Assembly: GCA_031178065.1 (NCBI GenBank)
Contig: JAPSJS010000031.1
Coordinates: 1 to 39,864 of the forward strand
Reading direction: 5' to 3'
From: Altererythrobacter sp.
GTDB taxonomy: Bacteria; Pseudomonadota; Alphaproteobacteria; Sphingomonadales; Sphingomonadaceae
Length of the DNA stretch: 39,864 nucleotides
Part shown: in pieces, positions 15,098 to 22,519 of the stretch
How the letters are laid out: each line of letters opens with the position of its first letter
Numbering within the stretch: position 1 is the first letter of the stretch
Program-made: the position numbers and the translations under genes
Notes under the pieces: model-generated
What the model was told of the DNA's origin: nothing
Seen by the model: the letters and a program-made list of their open reading frames with translations, nothing else
Databases searched by the model: none

Positions 15098-17602
15098 CTA
15101 GAACCTCTTTCGCACCGACAGCTCCACCGTGCGCCCGAGCGGATCGACCTCGTGCCGGCTGAAGCCCGGCGGAACGCTCCCGTCGCTCAGCGTAACGCGG
15201 CGGTAGGTATCGAGCAGGTTCTCGACCTCGAGCGAGACCTTGAGGTTCTCCAGCCATCCGATCCCCTCCGCCCCAGTCCACAACTTGCCGGGAAGGATGA
15301 AAACGCCGGCGTTGATCATCAGCGGAGGCCGATAGCGGTAGTCCCGCCCCGCCGAATGCCTGCTGCGGACTTGTGCCGGACTGCTCCAGGTCGCGCGCAA
15401 ATCGCCGCCGATCCCCTTCTTGCCCCCGGTCGCCTGCAGCGAGAGGTAGTGCCGTGACTGCCCGGTTTCGGCGAGTTGGTCGATCGTGGGCACGCCCTCT
15501 CGGGTCAGCAGTTCGCTCTCCAGGCGCCAGGTGTGGTTGAGGGTAAAGGTCAGACGTAGCGGATCCGCCGTGCGTGTGTTCGCTGCCCGCGCGCCCGGGG
15601 TGGGCAGGCGCAGCGCCACGCTCGAGACGAGCTCCGCGCTTCGGCTCCGGGCGATATTGATCGGCCGCGCATCGACCATCTGCAATCGTCCCTCAGCATC
15701 GCGCACCACTCGCTCCGGGAAAGCGGCCTCCATCGCAGGCGTCAGTTCCGGAAAGGGCGCAACCCCGCCCTCGCCGCGGCGGCTGCGATATCCGACGTTC
15801 ACGGAAAGCAGCGGGCTGCCCAAGGGCCTGAGGCGGACCTCGAGCGAGAGGCTCTGCGCGCTCCCTCGGCTGAGCAGTGGATTGCCGCCGGTGATCCACA
15901 GCGGCTCGGCCACTTCCTGGCGCAGAAAGTCGTAGACCCGCGTTACGGTCTCGACACGAGGTGCGCCCAAGTCCTCGGAGGAAGGGACGACTTCGCGGTG
16001 CTCGAACGAGCCGAGGACCTGCACGGGCGGGACAGGTGTCCAAGTGAACCCCGCGCCGTGCTGCTTTCGAAACGCGCTGCCGGTCGCCGTCTGGCCCCCG
16101 GCTGACAGATCGATCGAGAGATCGCCCAGCGGGTTGAGCTCGCCCTCCCCGCGTGCGGAGACGGGGATGCTGACGGAGAGCTCACCGCCCAGATGGTCGT
16201 AGGCGGTCGCGTCCCACGCCTCTTGGCTCTCACCGCCGAGAGATCGGTAGCCGCTGCTATTGTGATTCGCGGTCATCGAGAGAGTCGCCGTCATGGGCCC
16301 GGCCGGAAGATCCACGACCGGCCTCGCGGCGCTGAGGTTGCCGCCGAAGCTTTCGCTGTCCGACTTGCTGCCGCTGGTCCGCAGCAGGCGATCAGACCAG
16401 GGCATATAAGGATTGAATCCCGGCACGTGTGCATCGATCAAAGCTTGCGCCTCGCGGGTGTCTACGCCGTGTTCCAGATGGTTGGTGGACCAGCTACGGG
16501 CGTAGCTGGTCGAGAGGGTAGTCCGCCAGGATCCGAGCGAACCCGAAAGGGTCAAAGAGAGCCCAAGCGATTTCGAGCTGTTCTCGCTGCGCAAGGCGCG
16601 AGCACCTGCTAGAGGACGAACAAGGAGCACATCGCCGGAGAACGGCGACCACGGGCTTCCCTGTGGAATGACGATCGAGGCCATTGGCAGCCCGCGAAGC
16701 CGTTCGCTGTGGTTGGAACTCGCATTCAGAGACAGGGATGCGGTGAACGGCCCCAAGGGGCGACTGGCGCCAAGGTTCAACGAGAGCTTGCGCCGCGAAG
16801 GCAGGAGCGTCTCGAACCGCGCAGGATCGGCCGGATTCGTCCGGCCGGCGCCAGCGACGAAGTCCGCCAGCACCGGCGCCCCGGCGAGGGCGCGGCCCGG
16901 TATGGCGGCGACGCCCACGGTCACTCCCGCCAATCCGCTCAGGCCGGGATCGATCTCGTCCCCCGACACCGGGGCGACGTAGCCGACGAGGTCGATGGGA
17001 CCTGCCTGACTCGGACGAGCTCCCCTTGCGCTGTTCCGCAGAGCGCTTTCGATCGACAGGCGTGCCTGAGCATTCCAACGCGTGGCGCCTGAGATGGCCA
17101 CCTGACCGGCCGTCAGAGCCCCATCGTACTGGCCGCCATCGGTGGCCCAGTTCACTGCCGCTTCGATGTTGCGGCTGGCATAATTCTCCTTGAGAACCAG
17201 GTTGACGACGCGTCGGCCGGATCGGTGGCCATAGTGCGCCGCATCCTCCGCCTTCAGCAGCGCGATGCGGTTTAGCGCCTCAGGCGGGAAGCCGAGGATC
17301 GACCGGTCAAAACCGATCTCCTTGCCATTCACCAGGATCACAGGCTCCTCGCCCGATCCGTCGATCAACGGCGCCAGACTCTCGAGCAGTTCGTCGATGC
17401 TGTCCGCGCCGTGACTGGCGATCTCCTCCTCGCCGAACTCGGTCTCGACCGGGACCTCCGCTTCGCCGCGGCGAGGTGCGGTAACCACGATCTCGCCGGG
17501 CCCGTCGACAGCTCCCACGTTGTCGACCGGTTGTGCGGCCGCATCGCCACGAGGCCAGCAAAGGGCGAGAGAGGTCAGTAAGGCGAGGCCTGACAATCTC
17601 AT
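15098..17602 (-). CDS. TonB-dependent receptor-like outer-membrane protein
   Basis: An 834-residue outer-membrane beta-barrel protein. Residues 1-24 form a signal peptide ending AAAQ. A TonB-box-like GEIVVTAPRR follows near residue 36. The plug domain includes the loop EEPVILVNGKEIG and the strand ALNRIALLKAEDAAHYGHRS, with RRVVNLVLKEN closing it. The remainder alternates in beta-strand fashion and ends in ELSVRKRF, a C-terminal Phe typical of barrel insertion signals. The substrate is unknown. It ends 10 nt from the TetR stop and has its own promoter region downstream of the PraB-like gene. The plug is short and divergent compared with classical siderophore receptors. Confidence 0.83.
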   Translation of the reverse strand: MRLSGLALLTSLALCWPRGDAAAQPVDNVGAVDGPGEIVVTAPRRGEAEVPVETEFGEEEIASHGADSIDELLESLAPLIDGSGEEPVILVNGKEIGFDRSILGFPPEALNRIALLKAEDAAHYGHRSGRRVVNLVLKENYASRNIEAAVNWATDGGQYDGALTAGQVAISGATRWNAQARLSIESALRNSARGARPSQAGPIDLVGYVAPVSGDEIDPGLSGLAGVTVGVAAIPGRALAGAPVLADFVAGAGRTNPADPARFETLLPSRRKLSLNLGASRPLGPFTASLSLNASSNHSERLRGLPMASIVIPQGSPWSPFSGDVLLVRPLAGARALRSENSSKSLGLSLTLSGSLGSWRTTLSTSYARSWSTNHLEHGVDTREAQALIDAHVPGFNPYMPWSDRLLRTSGSKSDSESFGGNLSAARPVVDLPAGPMTATLSMTANHNSSGYRSLGGESQEAWDATAYDHLGGELSVSIPVSARGEGELNPLGDLSIDLSAGGQTATGSAFRKQHGAGFTWTPVPPVQVLGSFEHREVVPSSEDLGAPRVETVTRVYDFLRQEVAEPLWITGGNPLLSRGSAQSLSLEVRLRPLGSPLLSVNVGYRSRRGEGGVAPFPELTPAMEAAFPERVVRDAEGRLQMVDARPINIARSRSAELVSSVALRLPTPGARAANTRTADPLRLTFTLNHTWRLESELLTREGVPTIDQLAETGQSRHYLSLQATGGKKGIGGDLRATWSSPAQVRSRHSAGRDYRYRPPLMINAGVFILPGKLWTGAEGIGWLENLKVSLEVENLLDTYRRVTLSDGSVPPGFSRHEVDPLGRTVELSVRKRF

Positions 17603-17739
17603 TGCAACGCGTCAGCGATCTGCATCTGTCGGCATCCTGTTCCGCCCGGCTTCCGGGACGCCATTCGGAACAACCGTGACTGGCGGCGTACGACACAACG
17701 TGGATTGTTGAACCGGCATCCCTCACCACTGCGGAATGA

Positions 17740-17764
17740 GCGGGCGCACGATCCGTGCGCCCGC
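17740..17764. terminator. Strong 11-bp hairpin downstream of the PraB-like gene
   Basis: GCGGGCGCACG (17740-17750) and CGTGCGCCCGC (17754-17764) pair perfectly around a 3-nt loop. The hairpin lies 45-69 nt after the stop of the PraB-like gene on the minus strand. No T-run follows, so it may act with Rho or as an mRNA stabiliser. Confidence 0.5.
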
Positions 17765-17808
17765 CCGAACACGTCATCATTCATCCAAAAGCGAATGGGC
17801 TGATGGCG

Positions 17809-18381
17809 TTACTCGTTGTTGCCGTGGTTCGGATTGTGATCCGAATCGCCCGGAGCGCTCGTGTTGCCCGAGGAAGGCGAAGTCAGGTTGACGGTGCCGT
17901 TCATCTGGCAGTCCGAGCCGCTCACCGCCGGAAGGACGCCCGAGACGGCCAAGGTGTCAGGCGCCCCTTCGGTCCACACCGCAGTGATATCGCCTTCGCA
18001 GTTGCCGGGAGTGATGGTCGTCACGAAGACGTCGTGGAGCGTGAAGACCCCGCTGCTGTTTCCCGTCGAGACGTAAGTGATATCCGCGGTCGGTGCGACG
18101 TTGACTGCACTGCAGAGGCCCAGCGTGCCACCGGTCAGCGTGATGCTCGCGCTGAGATTCTGAACATCCGTATGATTGAACGGCGGACTGGTATCCGCTG
18201 CGTCGTTGGGACCGGTGATCGTCACGGTAGCAGTGCACGTGAGCGCAATGCCCTTTTCGACATCGACCGTTCCCGTGAACGTCCACGGCGCCTGTGGCGT
18301 AATGTAGGGATGATTAGCCATCGCGGCCTGGGACCCGACCAGCGCAACCGAACCGATCAGCAAAGCTACTGCCTTCTTCAT
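17809..18381 (-). CDS. Secreted PraB-like protein
   Basis: A 190-residue exported protein with signal peptide KKAVALLIGSVALVGSQAAMA. The mature region is Thr/Ser-rich beta-sheet with paired cysteine strands (GIALTCTATVTIT; SASITLTGGTLGLCSAVNVAP; ITPGNCEGDITAVW). This layout resembles PraB, the alkane-oxidation activator/biofilm surface protein family. I assign it tentatively because only the pattern is visible. The C-terminus is an Asn/Gly/His-rich tail (DHNPNHGNNE). The Shine-Dalgarno GGGAG is 7 nt before the ATG. Upstream, a sigma70-type promoter (TTGACA 18467-18462, 17 nt, TACAGA 18444-18439) has a TetR-type inverted repeat filling its spacer. Confidence 0.66.
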   Translation of the reverse strand: MKKAVALLIGSVALVGSQAAMANHPYITPQAPWTFTGTVDVEKGIALTCTATVTITGPNDAADTSPPFNHTDVQNLSASITLTGGTLGLCSAVNVAPTADITYVSTGNSSGVFTLHDVFVTTITPGNCEGDITAVWTEGAPDTLAVSGVLPAVSGSDCQMNGTVNLTSPSSGNTSAPGDSDHNPNHGNNE

Positions 18382-18746
18382 TTCACATCTCCCATTCTCT
18401 TATCGCAGTTGTGCTAGGCCGATTTACCTAGCTAACACTCTGTAGCTTACATTTACGTCAATGTCAATTTGAATTGGGAGGGAGAGAAGTGTTTACACGC
18501 CGTCTAGGTATTACTCCGTATAAGTAGTTATACTTGGATTAGACTTACCAACTAACGCGACGAGCGCCCTCCGAGAAGGGCCCGGGCCTGCGTACAGCGC
18601 TCGATGGTGGAGGCCGCTGCACGGCGGACTGGTCTCGCTCGCCGTGCGGAACTCGTGGTGTTCGCGCGTCACGTGCCGCTGCGAAGAAGGGAATGCCGCC
18701 TAACTACCGATGTGTGGTCCAAGGCGTTCTCGCTCAGCGCCCTTTT
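18382..18746. other. 365-bp gene-free interval with palindromes
   Basis: No convincing protein gene is visible between the PraB-like start and the midA stop. The left part holds the PraB-like promoter and operator. The middle has a perfect palindrome, GTATAA-GTAG-TTATAC (18518-18533), overlapped by AAGTA-N4-TACTT. The right half is GC-rich with an 8-bp stem, GCACGGCG/CGCCGTGC (18619-18626 and 18640-18647). It ends in a short GGCG/CGCC stem before TTTTTT (18743-18748). A small plus-strand RNA ending there is conceivable but unproven. Confidence 0.5.
18439..18467 (-). promoter_or_regulatory. Promoter with embedded operator, PraB-like gene
   Basis: On the minus strand TTGACA (18467-18462) and TACAGA (18444-18439) are 17 nt apart. 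The inverted repeat TTACATT-N6-AATGTCA (18447-18466) covers the -35 element and spacer. Its half-site and 6-nt centre match the TetR-region palindrome at 14328-14351, with one mismatch in the arm. Repression by occlusion of RNA polymerase would be expected. Confidence 0.6.
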
Positions 18747-19811
18747 TTAGTCTGCCCCAAACCCCGCGCCGTCGGGCCAACTGGGCCCGGCGAGGCCCAT
18801 GACCTTGAACAGCTCGCCCATCTGGTCGCCCGCGACGAGCCGCTGCTTCGCGATCTCGATGTCCTCGGCATAGTGCGGCGCGCGGGAGGCGAGGGTCTGG
18901 GCGCGCATGTCGATGCCGAGGGTGCGCAGCCAGTCTCCCTGCGTCGCGGTGCCGAGGTGCCGCACCCCGCGCGACTGCGCGATCCGCGCGAGGGTCGCGA
19001 AGTCGACGTGCGCGGTGAGGTCCGCCTCGCCCGGCGCCGCGAAGGGGTCGATCTTGGCATGGGCGCGGACGGCCTGCAGCGTCGATCCGGTGCGCGCCTC
19101 ATCGCTGCCGTAGTCGATGAGCAGCGCAGCCCCGCCCTGTTCGGCGAGCCGCCCGGCAATCTCGTAGACGACCGCAGCCGCACCCGGATTGGTTTCCAGC
19201 AGTGTTCCCTGCGGCGCCTCGCACCATTCGTCCGGCACGGCGGCATCCATCGGCTGGGCGCCCGCAACGAAGACGAAGTTGTCGCCGTCCAGCCCGACCA
19301 TTCGTTCGCGCCAGCCTTCGGCCGTGCGGACGAGCTGACGCACGGGCAGCGCATCGAGGAACTCGTTGCCGACCAGCAGCATCGGCGCGTCCTGGGGCAC
19401 GGTCGAGAGATCGGCATGCCAGATCGCGCCGGGGACTGCTTCGTCCTGGAGTTCACGCAGCGCGGTCGAAGCTTCGACGAGGTGGACGTCGGGCGCGAAG
19501 CCGTATCGCTTGCCCGCTCGCAGTGCGTCCTTGGCCAGGGTGCCGCGGCCGGGACCGAGCTCGACATAGAGCACCGGCTCATCCCGTCCCGCGCGGATCC
19601 ACATGTCGGCGAGCCACAAGCCGATCAGTTCGCCGAACATCTGGCTGATCTCGGGCGCGGTGACGAAGTCGCCCTCGCTGCCGAGAGGATCGCGGTTGGC
19701 GTAGTAACGCGCGTTGCTCTCGCCCATGAACTGCAAGAGCGAGATCGGACCCGTATTGCGGATCAGCCGGCGGAAGATCGCCGCAAGGTCGTCGTCACGT
19801 TCGGCGCTCAT
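18747..19811 (-). CDS. MidA-family SAM-dependent methyltransferase
   Basis: A 354-residue member of the COG1565/MidA (NDUFAF7) family. The mitochondrial relative methylates a complex I subunit during assembly; the bacterial substrate is less certain. Visible features are the N-terminal [19 protein letters not shown], the SAM-binding [13 protein letters not shown] near residue 85, and [30 protein letters not shown] follows in the second half. I chose ATG 19811 (MSAERDDD), which overlaps the lgt stop in an ATGA (19808-19811), so it is translationally coupled to lgt. The stop codon lies inside an A-rich tract. lgt-midA pairing is common in alphaproteobacteria; the frequently following pgeF-type gene is absent here. 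Confidence 0.88.
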   Translation of the reverse strand: MSAERDDDLAAIFRRLIRNTGPISLLQFMGESNARYYANRDPLGSEGDFVTAPEISQMFGELIGLWLADMWIRAGRDEPVLYVELGPGRGTLAKDALRAGKRYGFAPDVHLVEASTALRELQDEAVPGAIWHADLSTVPQDAPMLLVGNEFLDALPVRQLVRTAEGWRERMVGLDGDNFVFVAGAQPMDAAVPDEWCEAPQGTLLETNPGAAAVVYEIAGRLAEQGGAALLIDYGSDEARTGSTLQAVRAHAKIDPFAAPGEADLTAHVDFATLARIAQSRGVRHLGTATQGDWLRTLGIDMRAQTLASRAPHYAEDIEIAKQRLVAGDQMGELFKVMGLAGPSWPDGAGFGAD

Positions 19812-20671
19812 GCGGCTCCGGGTGCACCCTGGCCACTGGCGAGCGGCGGCCGCATCAGCGCACGCACGGTCACCGAGAGACCGAGCACTATCAGCGGAAT
19901 CGTCAGCCACTGCCCCATCGAGAGGCCGGTGTCCGCGGCGAACTCGGCGAGCTGGGCGTCAGGCTCGCGGAAGAACTCGACCGTGAAGCGGCCAAGCGAA
20001 ATGCCCGCCGTGAAGATGCCGACCAGCAGCCCGGGGCGGTAGCGCGCACGGGTCCGCCAGAACAGGAACAGCAGCACGATCACCAGCAGCGCGCCTTCGA
20101 GCGCCGCTTCGTAGAGCTGCGAGGGATGGCGCGGAAGCGGCCCTGCACCGGGAAAGACCATCGCCCACGGCACGTCGGACGGGCGGCCCCAGAGCTCTCC
20201 GTTCACGAAGTTGGCGAGGCGGCCGAACATCATGCCGAAGGGCACGTTGACTGCGATGTAATCGGCGACGCGCAGGAACGAGAGCTCTCCACGCCACGAT
20301 ACGAACGCGATCGCCGCCAGCACGCCGGCCAGTCCGCCGTGGAAGCTCATCCCCCCGGTCCAGAGCTGGAAGAACCGCAGGCTGGTCCACAGCGAGGGAT
20401 CGTAGAACGTCGCATAGCCGATCCGCCCGCCGATGATGATGCCAAGAGTGCAGTAGAAGAACAGGTCGTCGGCATGGCGCTGGGCCATCGGCGCGCCGGG
20501 CGCCTTGATCATTTTCGACAAGTGCCAGTAGCCCAGCACGATGCCCGCGAGATAGGCGAGCGAGTACCAGCGCAGCGTGAAGAAGCCGAGGTCAATTCCC
20601 GGCGTCAGGCCCAGTTCCGCCCACTGGATCGGATCGGCAGCTCCTGCCGTGGCGGCAAGTAGTGACAGCAA
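19808..20671 (-). CDS. lgt: Prolipoprotein diacylglyceryl transferase
   Basis: Lgt attaches diacylglycerol from phosphatidylglycerol to the lipobox cysteine of lipoproteins at the inner membrane. The 287 residues have several transmembrane helices and the family signature [15 protein letters not shown]. The conserved SFHGGLAG and [10 protein letters not shown] segments are also present. The start is TTG at 20671: AAGGGG lies 8 nt upstream and the reading matches the usual N-terminal length. It is coupled to midA by a 4-nt overlap. The 5' side carries a terminator-like hairpin at 20699-20724, between this gene and the divergent acyl-CoA synthetase gene. A client in this window is the PstS-like lipoprotein. 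Confidence 0.94.
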   Translation of the reverse strand: MLSLLAATAGAADPIQWAELGLTPGIDLGFFTLRWYSLAYLAGIVLGYWHLSKMIKAPGAPMAQRHADDLFFYCTLGIIIGGRIGYATFYDPSLWTSLRFFQLWTGGMSFHGGLAGVLAAIAFVSWRGELSFLRVADYIAVNVPFGMMFGRLANFVNGELWGRPSDVPWAMVFPGAGPLPRHPSQLYEAALEGALLVIVLLFLFWRTRARYRPGLLVGIFTAGISLGRFTVEFFREPDAQLAEFAADTGLSMGQWLTIPLIVLGLSVTVRALMRPPLASGQGAPGAA

Positions 20672-20698
20672 CAGGCGAACCCCTTATCAAAAGCTCCC

Positions 20699-20724
20699 GC
20701 CGCGCGGGAATTCGCGCGGCTTTT
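20699..20724. terminator. Terminator-like hairpin in the lgt / synthetase divergent region
   Basis: GCCGCGCG (20699-20706) and CGCGCGGC (20713-20720) pair around GGAATT and are followed by TTTT on the plus strand. On the minus strand the flanking AAAAG and CTTTT extend the pairing with a small bulge. It lies just 28 nt before the lgt start codon, so it could be an attenuator-type structure in the lgt leader or stop antisense transcription. Confidence 0.5.
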
Positions 20725-20821
20725 GGCATAGAGCGAGACGGGGTTAAACCCTGCGTTCAGGCGGCCGGCGCGATTTATCGCAGCCGAGGCGCGGGGCCGG
20801 AGGCGAGAGGAGAGAAAACGA

Positions 20822-22519
20822 ATGCCGAGCGAGCTGGACAACGATCTGGAACGCATCATGGACGTGCTGACCGGGCCGGGTATGCCGTTCGAGACCGAGC
20901 CGTTCGAACGGTTCGGCCGGACGATCCCGGCGTTCAAGAACGCGCCGCCGACTCTCGCGCACTATTTCGCGCATTACTGCAACGAGCATAAGGACCTCCC
21001 CTTCCTCGTCGACGCGGGCGGCCGGCTGACCTTCGGCGAATGCTGGGCGGCGGCGAGCCATGTCGCGGCCGGGCTGGTCGAGAAGCACGGCGTGAAGAAG
21101 GGCGACCGCATCGGCATCGCCGCGCGCAATTCGGCCAACTGGATCGTCGCCTACATGGGCGTCATCATGGGCGGCGGCTGTGCCACGCTGCTGAACGGGT
21201 TCTGGACTGGCGAGGAACTCGCCTACGGTGTTCGCATCGCCGAATGCTCGATCGTGCTCGCCGACGAGGAGCGGATGCGCCGGCTGGAAGGGACCGACCA
21301 TCCGGCCACGGTCGTCACTATCTCGCATGACTTGCCCCCGTCCGAAGGGCTCGCGCCGATCTGGGGCGACGGCGACATCGCCATGCGCATGCTCGGCGAG
21401 CTTGGGCCGGACGACCTCGCGACGATCCTCTACACCTCGGGCTCGACCGGCCAGGCGAAAGGTGCGTGGTCCGACCATCGCGGCGTGGTCCACGGCACGA
21501 TGAGCTATGTCTCGCAGAGCGCGATGGCCGCGCAGCTGCTGACCCAGCGCGGCGATCCGCCCTCGGGCCAGGCCTGTGCGCTGATCGCGGTACCGCTGTT
21601 CCACGTCACCGGCGAAGTGCCGCTTTATCTCCAGAGCTACGCCATCGCCCGCAAGCTCGTGCTGATGCCCAAGTGGGACGCGCGCGAGGCGATGCGGCTG
21701 ATGGAGGCGGAAAAGGTCAGCTATTTCGTCGGCGTGCCGCTGATGAGCTACGAAATCGCGACCCATCCCGAGCGCGATCAGTTCGACCTCACCGCCTGCA
21801 AGAGCTTCGCCGCCGGCGGCGCGCCGCGCCCGGTCGACCACGTGACCAAGATCAAGGACGCCTTCCCCGAAGGCTTCCCGTTGCTCGGTTACGGCCTGAC
21901 CGAAACCAACGGCGTGGGCTGCGGCAACTTCAACGAGAACTACATGGCCAAGCCCGGCTCCACGGGTCGCGCCAGCCAGCCGCTGGTCGACCTCGCGATC
22001 CTCGACGACGACGGCAATCCCTTGCCCCGGGGCGCGGTGGGCGAAATCTGCATCCGCTCGATCGCCAACTTCCTGGGGTACTGGAAGGACGAAAAATCGA
22101 CCGCCGCAGCGTTCTTCGACGACGGCTATTTCCGCAGCGGCGATCTCGGCTACCTCGACGAGGACAATTACGTCTTCATCGTCGACCGCAAGAAGGACAT
22201 CATCATCCGCGGGGGCGAGAACATCTCGTGCCTCGATGTCGAGCAGGCGATCTACGGGCACGACGCGGTCGCGGAATGCTCGGTCTTCGGACTGCCCGAC
22301 GCGCGCTTCGGCGAAGTCCCGGCGGCGGTCTATTACTGCAAGGACGATTGCACCTTGACCCCCGACGAGCTGCGCGAATTCCTCGCCGGCCGGCTCGCGC
22401 CATTCAAGATTCCCGAGCGCATCTGGCGGGCGGAGGAGCCGCTGCCGCGGCTGGGCACGCAGAAGATCGACAAGCGTGCGGTGCGCGCTGCGTTCGGGAA
22501 GGAGCTGCTCGACGCTTGA
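20822..22519 (+). CDS. AMP-forming acyl-CoA synthetase-like enzyme (class I adenylate-forming)
   Basis: A 565-residue adenylate-forming enzyme that should activate a carboxylic acid with ATP and transfer it to CoA. Core motifs are intact: LYTSGSTGQAKGAW (P-loop-like), LGYGLTETNGVG (A5), GYFRSGDLGYLDEDNYVFIV (A7/A8) with DRKKDIIIRGGENIS, and a C-terminal catalytic-lysine region PRLGTQKIDK. The acid cannot be predicted. Length and layout fit medium- or long-chain or aromatic acyl-CoA ligases. The stop overlaps the TTG start of glnD (TTGA at 22516-22519), so the two are co-translated. That pairing with a nitrogen-signalling gene is probably incidental. Confidence 0.9.
   Translation: MPSELDNDLERIMDVLTGPGMPFETEPFERFGRTIPAFKNAPPTLAHYFAHYCNEHKDLPFLVDAGGRLTFGECWAAASHVAAGLVEKHGVKKGDRIGIAARNSANWIVAYMGVIMGGGCATLLNGFWTGEELAYGVRIAECSIVLADEERMRRLEGTDHPATVVTISHDLPPSEGLAPIWGDGDIAMRMLGELGPDDLATILYTSGSTGQAKGAWSDHRGVVHGTMSYVSQSAMAAQLLTQRGDPPSGQACALIAVPLFHVTGEVPLYLQSYAIARKLVLMPKWDAREAMRLMEAEKVSYFVGVPLMSYEIATHPERDQFDLTACKSFAAGGAPRPVDHVTKIKDAFPEGFPLLGYGLTETNGVGCGNFNENYMAKPGSTGRASQPLVDLAILDDDGNPLPRGAVGEICIRSIANFLGYWKDEKSTAAAFFDDGYFRSGDLGYLDEDNYVFIVDRKKDIIIRGGENISCLDVEQAIYGHDAVAECSVFGLPDARFGEVPAAVYYCKDDCTLTPDELREFLAGRLAPFKIPERIWRAEEPLPRLGTQKIDKRAVRAAFGKELLDA

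Noticed and set aside
21466-22515. N-terminal extension of glnD in frame back to 21466
   Set aside because: The extension overlaps the synthetase gene in another frame and is low-complexity Arg/Gly; GlnD similarity begins only after the TTG at 22516.
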